In this document: piece by piece, positions 15,362-22,903 of the stretch
Layout of the letters: each line of letters opens with the position of its first letter
How positions within the stretch are numbered: the stretch's first letter is position 1
Assembly: GCF_004683885.1 (NCBI RefSeq)
Contig: NZ_CP038440.1
Location: forward strand, 1,274,001-1,338,000
Direction: 5' to 3'
Source: Brevundimonas sp. MF30-B
Lineage (GTDB): Bacteria; Pseudomonadota; Alphaproteobacteria; Caulobacterales; Caulobacteraceae
Length of the DNA stretch: 64,000 bases
Translations under genes and position numbers: made by a program
Notes under the pieces: model-generated
Database searches by the model: none
Told to the model about the DNA's origin: nothing
What the model saw: only the letters and a program-made list of their open reading frames with translations

Positions 15362-15988
15362 ATGCGCCAGTCTGACCTGTTCATCCAACCAAAGCGCCCA
15401 TGGAACAAGGGACGCTTGATCGGCCCCAAAGCGCCGCTTAAGCCCAAGCACATCTGGGCCATCCGCCAGCAGCTGAAGGTCGCGAGGAGAGTACGCGATC
15501 TCGCAATGTTCAACTGCGCACTCGACTCCAAACTGCGAGCATGTGACCTCGTTAGGCTTCGAGTGAGCGATGTGGCGCCCGGCGGTGTCCTCCGTCAGCG
15601 GTCGATCGTGATTCAGCAGAAGACCGGCCGACCCGTGCCGTTCGAGATCACCGAACCAGCCCGTGATGCCATTGCGGCATGGCTGGACGTTCGAGGTCAG
15701 CGCGAAGACGACTGGCTGTTCCCGAGTCGGAGCCGGTCAGGTCAGCACGTCGGCACGAGGCAGTATGCTCGGCTTGTGGATCGCTGGGTGCGGATGATTG
15801 ACCTGGAGCCGCAAGGCTATGGTACGCACAGCCTCCGGCGCACAAAGGTTTCCTTGGTCTACAAAAAGACGGGCAACCTTCGCGCGTGCCAGCTCCTGCT
15901 TGGGCACCGGAAGCTGGAGAGCACCGTCAGGTACCTCGGCATCGAGGTCGACGACGCCTTGGAGATGTCGGAGCAGATCGATCTGTGA
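15362..15988 (+). CDS. Tyrosine recombinase/integrase, short form
   Basis: 208 residues. All catalytic positions are visible: R59 (SKLRACD), K87 (QKTGR), H156-x2-R159 (THSLRR), H182 (LGHRK) and Y191 (VRYLG). The N-terminal core-binding domain is abbreviated to about 45 residues (RPWNKGRLIGPKAPLKPKHIWAIRQQL), so this is near-minimal. A GGAGG site sits before ATG 15362; a TTG at 15323 is less likely. It stands alone, with no excisionase, relaxase or phage genes nearby. It may belong to a recombinase group found on plasmids and genomic islands of alphaproteobacteria. It marks 9.7-18 kb as accessory DNA. Confidence 0.9.
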   Translation: MRQSDLFIQPKRPWNKGRLIGPKAPLKPKHIWAIRQQLKVARRVRDLAMFNCALDSKLRACDLVRLRVSDVAPGGVLRQRSIVIQQKTGRPVPFEITEPARDAIAAWLDVRGQREDDWLFPSRSRSGQHVGTRQYARLVDRWVRMIDLEPQGYGTHSLRRTKVSLVYKKTGNLRACQLLLGHRKLESTVRYLGIEVDDALEMSEQIDL

Positions 15989-16020
15989 TCCTGAGCCGGG
16001 CTCCGAAGTGGGCCCGGCGA

Positions 16021-16048
16021 AGGTCCGCTATGGGTGGGAAGCGGACCT
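16021..16048. repeat. Dispersed hairpin repeat (TCCGCT-TGGGT type), copy 1
   Basis: AGGTCCGCT (16021-16029) and AGCGGACCT (16040-16048) form a 9-base perfect stem around ATGGGTGGGA. It shares the GTCCGCTnTGGGT core with copies at 17560 and 18118. Probably a dispersed intergenic repeat; it may also terminate the recombinase transcript. Confidence 0.6.
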
Positions 16049-16065
16049 ATGCTCAGGCCGCGTCA

Positions 16066-16281
16066 CTAGCCACAGCACGAGGTGCCCTGCTGGATCGGTG
16101 GGCATGGAGTGTCCGCGTAAGAACAGAACACACAGCAATCGCCGGGCAGCGGTCGCAACTTGGTCCCACAGCCAGCGCAATCGTAGAACCAGATGCAAGC
16201 GTCTGTCGGCATGGTTTCGGTAGCCACATGCCCGCAGTCAGGGCAGGTGAGGGTGGATTGTAGCAGGATGCCGTCGCTCAT
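16066..16281 (-). CDS. GDCCVxC-domain protein of mercury-type operons
   Basis: 71 residues with nine cysteines in the main part, including two CxxC-type knuckles (CPDC at 13-16, CAGC at 35-38) and the family signature GDCCVFCSYADTPCPPIQ (48-64). In related proteins one Cys of GDCCVxC can be selenocysteine. Here the codon is ordinary Cys. Members occur in mer operons and probably handle thiophilic metal in the cytosol, although the biochemistry is not established. Its ATG at 16281 overlaps the stop of the MerT-like gene (ATGA), so it is translationally coupled. A longer frame to 16311 would run into that gene. Confidence 0.85.
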   Translation of the reverse strand: MSDGILLQSTLTCPDCGHVATETMPTDACIWFYDCAGCGTKLRPLPGDCCVFCSYADTPCPPIQQGTSCCG

Positions 16282-16661
16282 CGCGCGGCCATCAAGACGC
16301 TCATCGCCCAAGGCTCAATGAAAGGCCCCCAAACCAGAGCGAGGCCAACCAGCACGGAAGCCAGAACAAGCAGCCAAAAAGCCGTCCGCGACGGTCGAGC
16401 GCAACTCACGTCAGTTCGGCACTTTCGAACCCGCCGCCAATGCAAGAGCCAGCCCACCATCAACACGAGCGCCGCAATGGCCGTCAGCCATGTTCGCGCT
16501 CCTGCGATGACGGCGGCTCCTGCGAAGGAAACTCCGGCAAGGGAGAGAGCGAGAGGCAACACGCAGCAAGCCGCCCAAGCGAAGACCGAGGCAAACCCTC
16601 CGACAGCAGCCGACGTGCTGACGACAACATCGGGATTAGGGGGAGGCTTGTGGGTCATCAT
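16278..16661 (-). CDS. merT: MerT-type mercuric transporter
   Basis: 127 residues with three predicted membrane segments. The vicinal cysteine pair in TM1 (FAWAACCVLPLALSLAG) and the second pair in the cytoplasmic loop (RKCRTDVSC) match MerT, which moves Hg2+ across the inner membrane by cysteine relay. It is first in a two-gene operon expressed from the MerR-type promoter at 16686-16716. Unusual: no MerP and no mercuric reductase (MerA) follow, so imported mercury would not be detoxified by the standard route. A divergent metal transporter of the same fold is the alternative. Confidence 0.8.
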   Translation of the reverse strand: MMTHKPPPNPDVVVSTSAAVGGFASVFAWAACCVLPLALSLAGVSFAGAAVIAGARTWLTAIAALVLMVGWLLHWRRVRKCRTDVSCARPSRTAFWLLVLASVLVGLALVWGPFIEPWAMSVLMAAR

Positions 16662-16685
16662 GGGAAACTCCGTCCAATGTGATAG

Positions 16686-16716
16686 AGGCTACAACCCGTA
16701 GCCACTACGGGATCAA
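16686..16716 (-). promoter_or_regulatory. MerR-controlled promoter with 19-base spacer
   Basis: On the minus strand -35 TTGATC (16711-16716) and -10 TAGCCT (16686-16691) are separated by 19 bases, the stretched spacing that MerR-family activators correct by untwisting DNA. The spacer carries a perfect dyad CCCGTAG-TGG-CTACGGG (16695-16711). It drives the MerT-like gene and overlaps the region upstream of the divergent regulator gene, so MerR probably represses itself. Confidence 0.85.
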
Positions 16717-16735
16717 GTGCGTGAAGCGACAAAGG

Positions 16736-17173
16736 ATGACGATTGGAAGGTTGGCCCGCGAAGCTAGGGTGAACCTCGAAACCGTGCGCTACTATGAGCG
16801 TATCGGCGTCATGCCCGTGCCTGACCGAACCGAGGGCGGACACCGTAGCTACGCTCCTGAACACGCTGAGCGTCTGAAGTTCATTCGCAGGTCTCGGGAG
16901 TTGGGATTCGGCATTGAAACCATCCGACGTTTGATTTCCTTGGGCGAGGCCGAGAGCCAATCGTGCTGTGAGGTGAGGGATATGGCGAAGGATCAGATCG
17001 CCAGCATCGACGCCAAGATCAGCGATCTGACACGGCTCAGGCGGGTCCTTCAGCAGGCCGTAGTCGACTGTGGAGAGGGCACCGAAGTTCGTTGCCCCGT
17101 CATCAAAGAGTTGGGATCGAACGGAAGGCTAGCTGGTTCGACTGAGAGTGGTCGGCCACAGGGGATGAAATAA
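16736..17173 (+). CDS. merR: MerR-family metal-responsive regulator
   Basis: About 145 residues from ATG at 16736. MTIGRLAREARVNLETVRYYERIG is a canonical MerR helix-turn-helix, followed by the wing (GGHRSYAPEHAERLKFIRRSRELGFGIETIRRLI). Cysteines sit where MerR holds Hg2+: the SCC near residue 80, and DCGEGTEVRCP near 115-124 (MerR has C-x8-C; here C-x7-C). A GTG at 16721 is an alternative start; anything earlier would overlap the promoter dyad. It is divergent from the MerT-like gene and most likely senses Hg(II), though Zn, Cd or Pb relatives have similar cysteines. Confidence 0.88.
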   Translation: MTIGRLAREARVNLETVRYYERIGVMPVPDRTEGGHRSYAPEHAERLKFIRRSRELGFGIETIRRLISLGEAESQSCCEVRDMAKDQIASIDAKISDLTRLRRVLQQAVVDCGEGTEVRCPVIKELGSNGRLAGSTESGRPQGMK

Positions 17174-17177
17174 GACC

Positions 17178-17546
17178 ATGAGCATCAGGCCCGGTTTCTA
17201 CAGCGTTCGCCAATCTGGATCGGACCAAGACCCCATGGACGACGAAGCGTGGGGGCTGGCTATGCTCTCGCACTTCAAGGACGGGCGCGTCGTTGGAGTT
17301 GATCAGGGCGGTTGCCGGGTGAGCGGGACGTATCAAGACCGTCCAGACGGCGGCATCGAACTACACATGATCTACGACCTCAAATGCGGGTCTCACCTGC
17401 CCAACGGAACCGTGCTGGAAGCCGATCACCGGATTGAGGGCGATCTGGTTCTAACTGGCCAGACGGTCACTGGTGGCCATCAGCTTTTGGACATCGGCCT
17501 AGGCCCCATGTTCATCAGCTTAGAATGGCTCGCAGAGGGGGTCTGA
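17178..17546 (+). CDS. GrlR-like small protein, hypothetical
   Basis: 122 residues, starting only 4 bases after the MerR gene. The opening IRPGFYSVRQ and later LSHFKDGRVVGVDQGGCRVSGTYQ resemble the beta-barrel fold of GrlR-type proteins (G-x-Y-x-V ... G-x-x-x-G-x-D-x-G). In such proteins a short barrel often reports on substrate or binds a regulator. This is a fold-level guess only. No signal peptide. Proximity suggests co-transcription with merR. Confidence 0.6.
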   Translation: MSIRPGFYSVRQSGSDQDPMDDEAWGLAMLSHFKDGRVVGVDQGGCRVSGTYQDRPDGGIELHMIYDLKCGSHLPNGTVLEADHRIEGDLVLTGQTVTGGHQLLDIGLGPMFISLEWLAEGV

Positions 17547-17559
17547 TTTCCTCACAAGG

Positions 17560-17614
17560 AACGTCCGCTTTGGGTCGATTTCGGTCCTGGTCTCCGAGGC
17601 CGAAAGCGGACGTT
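17560..17614. repeat. Dispersed hairpin repeat, copy 2
   Basis: AACGTCCGCTTT (17560-17571) and AAAGCGGACGTT (17603-17614) are perfect 12-base inverted arms. Between them lie GGGTCGATTTCGG and a CCGAGGCCG segment that can pair further. The GTCCGCTTTGGGTCG core matches a repeat I recall as common in alphaproteobacterial intergenic DNA. Placed 14 bases after a stop codon, it may also act as a terminator. Confidence 0.65.
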
Positions 17615-17651
17615 GGCCCACGTGCCGGAAACTGGTCACGGTCGACGTCAG

Positions 17652-18092
17652 CTAGGGGTGGGGAGCCGACTCGTGACTAGGTCGAGCGTCCTCGTTCATC
17701 AGGAACGCTTTGGGTCGCCGCCTGAATAGCGAAGGGTTCGCGCTGTAGACGGTCTTCCACGTCGCGCCATCTCGGATTTGCAGCCAGCCGCTAGACCGAC
17801 CAGTCATGGCCACCCGCGCATTTCCTTCAATCCACGCGTCGATGAAGCCTTCGAACTTTGTAGCCATGTCGTCGAACGGAAAGAAATAGGACCAGAACCC
17901 TCCAACACCGAAGTTCAGCTCGTCGAAGTTTTGCAGGGCCAACGTGATTGGCATGGACAGGCCCGGCTGCACTGGAAACCTCCAGCACACCTCAACAGGA
18001 GCTTCTGCATCAGGGTCGAAACGGAGGGTGTGCCGGTCCGCAAATTCGCGAAACAGCTGCTCTGCCTTAGTCGTGCAATCGACGTGACCCAT
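17652..18092 (-). CDS. Hypothetical protein
   Basis: About 146 residues from an ATG at 18092 (MGHVDCTTKAEQLFREFADR). A longer start at 18128 would place a dispersed repeat fragment inside the gene. Composition is soluble, with many aromatic residues (NFGVGGFWSYFFPFDDMATKFEGFIDAW). No family recognised and no signal peptide. It is isolated between repeat copies. Its lower GC, also seen in the merR and recombinase genes, suggests recent acquisition. Confidence 0.6.
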   Translation of the reverse strand: MGHVDCTTKAEQLFREFADRHTLRFDPDAEAPVEVCWRFPVQPGLSMPITLALQNFDELNFGVGGFWSYFFPFDDMATKFEGFIDAWIEGNARVAMTGRSSGWLQIRDGATWKTVYSANPSLFRRRPKAFLMNEDARPSHESAPHP

Positions 18093-18117
18093 GCCAGCAG
18101 TATGGCGGTGCTCTACG

Positions 18118-18137
18118 AACGTCCGCAACGGGTCGAG
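18118..18137. repeat. Dispersed repeat fragment, copy 3
   Basis: AACGTCCGCAACGGGTCGAG keeps the left arm and loop of the 17560 repeat (AACGTCCGC..nGGGTCGA) but no perfect right arm follows; AAGCGGACC at 18181 is the nearest remnant. Confidence 0.45.
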
Positions 18138-18198
18138 AGCCGAACTTCAGCAAGTCCGCTAGCCGGCCCCCACGACACCCAAGCGGACCGCCGTCGCT

Positions 18199-19731
18199 TC
18201 ACCCGCCCAGAGCGGCCTCGATGCCGGCCAGGAGGGTGGCGGCGGTGATGGGCTTGGGCAGGTGCAGGTCCGCGCCGGCTTCGTGGGCCTGGAGGCGGTG
18301 GGCCGTCATGGCGTTGGCGCTGAGCATGATGATCGGCGTGGGCTCCGCGCCGGTGCGGGCCTCAAGCGCGCGCAGGGCGCGGGTGGCGCTCAGGCCGTCC
18401 ATGACCGGCATCTGCATGTCCATCAGCACCACGTCGAAGCGTTCGGCGCCGAACGCCTCCAGCGCCTGGGCGCCGTCGGCGACGGTGACCACCTCGGCCT
18501 GCTGGGTCGCCAGGATCAGCTGGACCACGCGCTGGTTGGTGGGGTGGTCCTCGGCCAGCAGCACGCGCAGCGGGGCCAGAGACGGTTCGCGCACGCGCGC
18601 GGGGCGCGGCGCGGCGGCCTCGGCGCGGGCCAGGGGCAGTTCGACCCGGAAGCGGCTGCCCTGGCCGGGCGTGGACTCCGCCGAGATCACCCCGCCCATC
18701 AGGCTGGTCAGGGCGTGGCAGATCGACAGGCCCAGGCCCGTGCCGCCGAACCGGCGCGTGATGCTGGCGTCGGCCTGGCTGAAACGCTGGAACAGGCGCG
18801 CGGCGTGATCGGCGTCAAAGCCGACGCCGGTGTCGGCCACTTCGAACGTCAGCAGCGCCTGACCGTCGGCGGCCTCGGCCACCGCGATCTCGACGGTGAC
18901 CGAGCCCTGGGCCGTGAACTTCACCGCATTGGAGAGCAGGTTTCCGAACACCTGGCGTATGCGGGTGCTGTCGCCGACGAAACGGCCGTGCGCCGAGGCG
19001 TCACGCCGGATGTGGAAGGCCACCGCCTTGTCCTCGGCGCGAAGGCGCGCGAGGTCCAGCGGCGCCAGCAGCGCCTCGTCCAGATCGAAGGCGCGGGCCT
19101 CGACGTCCAGCCGACCCGCCTCGATCTTGGACACGTCCAGAATGTCCGAGACCAGGCGCTCCAGCATCTCGCCCGAACTGCGCACCAGATCGACCATCTC
19201 GGCCTGGTCGGGCGTTAGGGGCGTGCGCGACAGGGCGTCGACGATGCCGATGACGCCGTTCAGGGGCGTGCGGATCTCGTGGCTCATATTGGCCAGAAAG
19301 TCCGACTTGGCGCGGTTGGCGGCCTCGGCCTCGCGCTTGGCTTCGATCAGGGCCTGTTCGTCGGCCAGCCGCTGGGTCACGTCGCGCGCCACGGCGTAGA
19401 TGCGGTCGCCTGTCCGCTGGGCCCGCCACTCGACGGTGACATAGCCGCCGTCGCGGCGTCGGTAGCGGTTGATGCAGCCGGGCACCGGCAGGCCAAGCCC
19501 GCGCTCCTCGACCTCGACCACCGAAAGCAGGGTGCGCGGCATGTCGTCGGGATGGACGAAGGACAGGATGCGCTGGCCGACCAGCTCTTCCGGACTCCAG
19601 CCGAGATTGCGCCACGACTCGCTGGCCTTGACGATGCGGCCCTCCATGTCGCGGATGATCAGCAGGTCCAGCGAGACCTCGAAAAAGCGATCGATGTCAT
19701 CGACGGGCGCTGGGGCGACGCAGCTGTTCAT
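18199..19731 (-). CDS. PAS hybrid sensor histidine kinase/response regulator
   Basis: 510 residues. A single PAS domain (~12-120; LGWSPEELVGQRILSFVHPDD) is followed by a linker helix and HisKA with the phosphorylated H151 in SHEIRTPLNG. The HATPase domain shows GNLLSNAVKF, ADTGVGF and GGTGLGLSIC. A C-terminal receiver starts near 390 (LLAEDHPTNQR), with the phospho-acceptor Asp in VLMDMQMPVMDG and the conserved K in LPKPI. No membrane segment, so it is a cytosolic sensor. No output regulator is adjacent, so the phosphorelay partner is unknown. Layout resembles Caulobacterales hybrid kinases. Confidence 0.93.
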   Translation of the reverse strand: MNSCVAPAPVDDIDRFFEVSLDLLIIRDMEGRIVKASESWRNLGWSPEELVGQRILSFVHPDDMPRTLLSVVEVEERGLGLPVPGCINRYRRRDGGYVTVEWRAQRTGDRIYAVARDVTQRLADEQALIEAKREAEAANRAKSDFLANMSHEIRTPLNGVIGIVDALSRTPLTPDQAEMVDLVRSSGEMLERLVSDILDVSKIEAGRLDVEARAFDLDEALLAPLDLARLRAEDKAVAFHIRRDASAHGRFVGDSTRIRQVFGNLLSNAVKFTAQGSVTVEIAVAEAADGQALLTFEVADTGVGFDADHAARLFQRFSQADASITRRFGGTGLGLSICHALTSLMGGVISAESTPGQGSRFRVELPLARAEAAAPRPARVREPSLAPLRVLLAEDHPTNQRVVQLILATQQAEVVTVADGAQALEAFGAERFDVVLMDMQMPVMDGLSATRALRALEARTGAEPTPIIMLSANAMTAHRLQAHEAGADLHLPKPITAATLLAGIEAALGG

Positions 19732-19804
19732 GGAAATCCTCGAAGGGATCCAAGCCGATACAGCCTGACCGTTAAGGCCGAATGTTCACCACCGGTCTGC
19801 GACG

Positions 19805-20860
19805 TTAGTTCGCAGGCGTTAGGCTGGACGTCGCGCCGGGCGCGTCTTGCGTCGCCGGCGCGGCGGTGGGCAGCACGACCTCGACGCGGCGGTTGCGCTG
19901 GCGGCCGGCTTCGTCGTCCGAACCGTCGGCGGCGGCGTTGGGGGCCACCGGGCGCTGTTCGCCCAGGCCGATGGTGCGCAGGCGGGCCTCGGGGACGCCC
20001 TTTTCGACCAGATAAGCCTTCACCGCATCGGCGCGAGCCCGCGACAGGCGCAGGTTGTAGGCGTCGTCGCCGCGCGAATCCGTGTGGCCCTCGATGGTGA
20101 TCGTCCCCGCGCCCGCATCCGCCTGGATCAGGCGCGCCAGGGTGTCGAGCGCACCGCGGCCTTCGGCCCGAATGGTCGACTGGTCGAAATCGAAGGTCAC
20201 GTCCGACGGCAGGGAGACGACCGAGCCGCGGTCGGTCTGGACGGCGCCGAGTTCGGTCTTGAGCGCCTCCACGACCTGAAGGTTGCTGGCCGCCTGACCG
20301 CCGGCGCCCAGCTGTGAGCCGCCGCCTGTCGCGGGCGCAAGGCGCGAGGCTGTGTTGGGCCGCATTCCCGACAGGCCGCTGGTGTCGGGCAGGCCGCGCG
20401 CACCCCGCGCGCCGTCCAGAGACAGCACCGTCTCGAAGCGGGGGGCGCTGGTGTAGACGTTATCCGCGCCGGAATGCTGGTTCACGATCAGGGTGGCGCG
20501 TTCGCCGCGCGGCAGGGCGCCCGAGAACAGCAGGGCGGCGTCTATGGTGCGGCCGGCCGGAACCTCCAGGGCGCTGTTGGCCGGCGGCGCGGCCAGAAAC
20601 AGCTTTTCGCCGGCGTCGGTCAGCAGATAGGTGTTCTCCCGTCCGCCGTTCAGCTGAATGTCGCGTGTGCGGCCGTTCATCACGCGAGCCCTCACCAGGG
20701 TCGCCTCTCCGCCTGCGGCCACCGACTGAATTTGGAGCACCACCCCGCCGGGATGGGCGATCTGGATGTCCTGCGGCGCGCCATCGCTGGCGCCGCCGCC
20801 ACTGCCGCAGGCCGCGAGGACCAGGGCGCCTGCGGCCGTCAGGGGGACGAGGCGGATCAT
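19805..20860 (-). CDS. OmpA-domain lipoprotein, tandem paralogue
   Basis: 351 residues. Lipobox ALVLAAC (C18) tethers it to a membrane. The first ~140 residues are a beta-rich domain (DIQIAHPGGVVLQIQSV ... RVMNGRTRDIQLN) that is clearly homologous to the protein encoded just upstream. The C-terminal ~120 residues are an OmpA peptidoglycan-binding domain (TFDFDQSTI ... IEGHTDSRGDDAYNLRLSRARADAV ... GLGEQRPVA). It probably links the outer membrane to peptidoglycan. Its start overlaps the stop of the upstream paralogue by 4 bases, so they are coupled. Confidence 0.88.
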   Translation of the reverse strand: MIRLVPLTAAGALVLAACGSGGGASDGAPQDIQIAHPGGVVLQIQSVAAGGEATLVRARVMNGRTRDIQLNGGRENTYLLTDAGEKLFLAAPPANSALEVPAGRTIDAALLFSGALPRGERATLIVNQHSGADNVYTSAPRFETVLSLDGARGARGLPDTSGLSGMRPNTASRLAPATGGGSQLGAGGQAASNLQVVEALKTELGAVQTDRGSVVSLPSDVTFDFDQSTIRAEGRGALDTLARLIQADAGAGTITIEGHTDSRGDDAYNLRLSRARADAVKAYLVEKGVPEARLRTIGLGEQRPVAPNAAADGSDDEAGRQRNRRVEVVLPTAAPATQDAPGATSSLTPAN

Positions 20861-21417
20861 TGGCCTGTCGCCTGCAACGGCAGGTCGATGCGGAAGCCGG
20901 GCTGGTTGGTGTGCTGATTGTCGGTCTGGGCGTTTTCGTTCAGCACCAGGATCGCGCTCTGGCCGGCGGGCAACCGCCCCAGGAACACCAGTTCCCCCTC
21001 CAGCGTCTGGCCGGCCTGGATGGCCAGGCGTGCATTATTGCCAGGCGGCGACAGATAGATGCGCTCACCGCTGTCGACGACGATGTAGCCGTCGCGGTTG
21101 TTGTTGAAGCGGTTCAGCTGGACCTCGCGGTCGCGCCCGTTGATCACGCGCACCCCGACGACCGTCTCGGTCGGCCGGGACTGCAGCGAGGTCAGTTGCA
21201 GCACGACGCCGTTCGGGTGGGCCACCTGAATGTCCAGCGGCGAGGACTGGCCGCCGTTCCAGAGGTTCGCGGTGTTGGCTGGCGGCGTCCCCGGGCTCGC
21301 GGCGGGCGTCGCGGCTCCAGATGCGGCGGGGGTCTCGGCGGGAGCCGGATCCTGACCGCAGGCGGCGAGCGCCAGCGCGGCGACGGACAAGAGGGCGAAC
21401 GGACGAGCCTTGAACAT
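20857..21417 (-). CDS. Lipoprotein paralogous to the N-domain of its neighbour
   Basis: 186 residues from ATG at 21417. Signal with lipobox LALAAC (C20), then a Pro/Ala-rich linker (PAPAETPAASGAATPAAS) and a domain with LDIQVAHPNGVVLQLTSL, RVINGRDREVQLN and LPAGQSAILVLNENA. Each has a counterpart in the OmpA-containing lipoprotein that follows, so the pair arose by duplication and the second then gained, or this one lost, the OmpA part. Function unknown; envelope location. Positions before 21417 add non-conserved residues. Confidence 0.8.
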   Translation of the reverse strand: MFKARPFALLSVAALALAACGQDPAPAETPAASGAATPAASPGTPPANTANLWNGGQSSPLDIQVAHPNGVVLQLTSLQSRPTETVVGVRVINGRDREVQLNRFNNNRDGYIVVDSGERIYLSPPGNNARLAIQAGQTLEGELVFLGRLPAGQSAILVLNENAQTDNQHTNQPGFRIDLPLQATGQ

Positions 21418-21483
21418 CTGGACCTCGCGAAACCGTGACGGTTGACCGCTGTCGAACGCCGGACCGGCAATCGCGTTCAATCG

Positions 21484-22839
21484 TCAGTAGGCGAAGTCGC
21501 GGTACATCCGTTCCACGTCGCCGCCCCAGTCGCCGTGATAGAGGTCCAGCAGGCGTTCTGCCGGCGTGACGCCGGAGTCGGCGATGTCTTCCAGTTCCGA
21601 CAGATAGCCGCGTTCGTCGACCATGCCGCCCGAGAAGCGCGCGCGGTTCTTCAGGCCCTGGCGGGCGATGGCGACCATGTCGACGGCGATGTCGCGCACC
21701 GAGCGCCCCGCGACCTCGGCCTTGAGGCCCAGGCGGGTCACGTCGCGGCGCAGGCGCTCGTGGTCGGCGATGTCCCAGTCCTTGCATAGGTCCCAGGCGG
21801 CCGCGAGCGAGGGCGCGTCGTACAGCACGCCGGCCCACAGGGCGGGAAGCGCGCAGATGCGGCTCCACGGACCGCCGTCGGCTCCGCGCATCTCCAGATA
21901 GGATTTCAGCCGCACCTCGGGGAACAGGGTGGTGAGGTGATCCTCCCAGTCCTTCTTCGTTGGGCGGTCACCGGGCAGGGCCGGCAGGCAGCCGTCCATG
22001 AAGTCGCGGAACGACTGGCCCGAGGCGTCGACGTAGCGGCCGTCGCGCTTGGCGAAATACATGGGCGTGTCCAGCGCATAGTCGACGTAGCGCTCGAAGC
22101 CGAAGCCGTCCTCGAACACGAAGTCGATCATGCCGGTGCGGTCGGGATCGGTGTCGGTCCAGACGTTGGCGCGGGCCGACAGGAAGCCGTTGGGCCGGCC
22201 CTCGGTGAACGGCGAACAGGCGAACAGGGCCGTGGCGATCGGCTGCAGCGCCAGCGAGGTGCGGAACTTGGCCACCATGTCTGCCTCGCTGTCGAAGTCG
22301 AGGTTGGCCTGGATGGTGCAGGTGCGCAGCATCATGTCCAGGCCCAGCGACCCGACCTTGGGCATGTAGGCGCGCATGATGTCATAGCGGCCCTTGGGCA
22401 TGACGGGGATGTCCTCGCGCCGCCACATCGGGTCGAAGCCGGCGCCCAGGAAGCCCAGGCCCAGCTGATCGGCCACCTGCTTGACCTCCATCAGATGCTG
22501 GCCGGTCTCGTTGCAGATGTCGTGAATGTCCTTCAGCGGCGCGCCGGACAGCTCGAACTGACCGCCAGGCTCCAGGCTGATCGAGGCCGAATAGCCCTCG
22601 GCGTTGGGCCGCTCCAGGGCGATGACGTGGCCGGCCTCCTCGACGGGCGTCCAGCCGAAACGGGTCAGGCCGTCCAGCATGGCGCGGATGCCGTTTTCGC
22701 CCTCATAGGCCGGGCGGCGCAGGGTCGAGCGGTCGAAGCCGAACTTCTCGTGCTCGGCGCCGATGCGCCACTGGTCCTTGGGCTTGATCCCCTTGGACAG
22801 GGCGCCGATCAGGTCGGAGCGGGTAAGCGGCGCGGTCAT
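21484..22839 (-). CDS. gshA: Glutamate--cysteine ligase (GCS2 type)
   Basis: 451 residues, the usual length for the alphaproteobacterial/plant-type enzyme. Motifs include WRIGAEHEKFGF, EPGGQFELSGAPL, MPKGRYDIMRAYM and SARANVWTDTDPDRTGM. It joins glutamate and cysteine with ATP, the first and limiting step of glutathione synthesis in the cytosol. It lies 64 bases downstream of an ion-channel gene in the same direction, possibly at the end of the yefM-yoeB-rsmE-channel series. No glutathione synthetase gene is in the window. Confidence 0.95.
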   Translation of the reverse strand: MTAPLTRSDLIGALSKGIKPKDQWRIGAEHEKFGFDRSTLRRPAYEGENGIRAMLDGLTRFGWTPVEEAGHVIALERPNAEGYSASISLEPGGQFELSGAPLKDIHDICNETGQHLMEVKQVADQLGLGFLGAGFDPMWRREDIPVMPKGRYDIMRAYMPKVGSLGLDMMLRTCTIQANLDFDSEADMVAKFRTSLALQPIATALFACSPFTEGRPNGFLSARANVWTDTDPDRTGMIDFVFEDGFGFERYVDYALDTPMYFAKRDGRYVDASGQSFRDFMDGCLPALPGDRPTKKDWEDHLTTLFPEVRLKSYLEMRGADGGPWSRICALPALWAGVLYDAPSLAAAWDLCKDWDIADHERLRRDVTRLGLKAEVAGRSVRDIAVDMVAIARQGLKNRARFSGGMVDERGYLSELEDIADSGVTPAERLLDLYHGDWGGDVERMYRDFAY

Positions 22840-22903
22840 GGGGCGGTCCTGTCGATCCCGGCGGGATCCCGTGGCGGCTAGATGGGCGGGAATGCGGCGC
22901 CGC

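Noticed and set aside
9735..18198. Prophage or integrative conjugative element
   Set aside because: Only one recombinase; no capsid, terminase, relaxase or secretion genes and no attachment repeats seen in the window.
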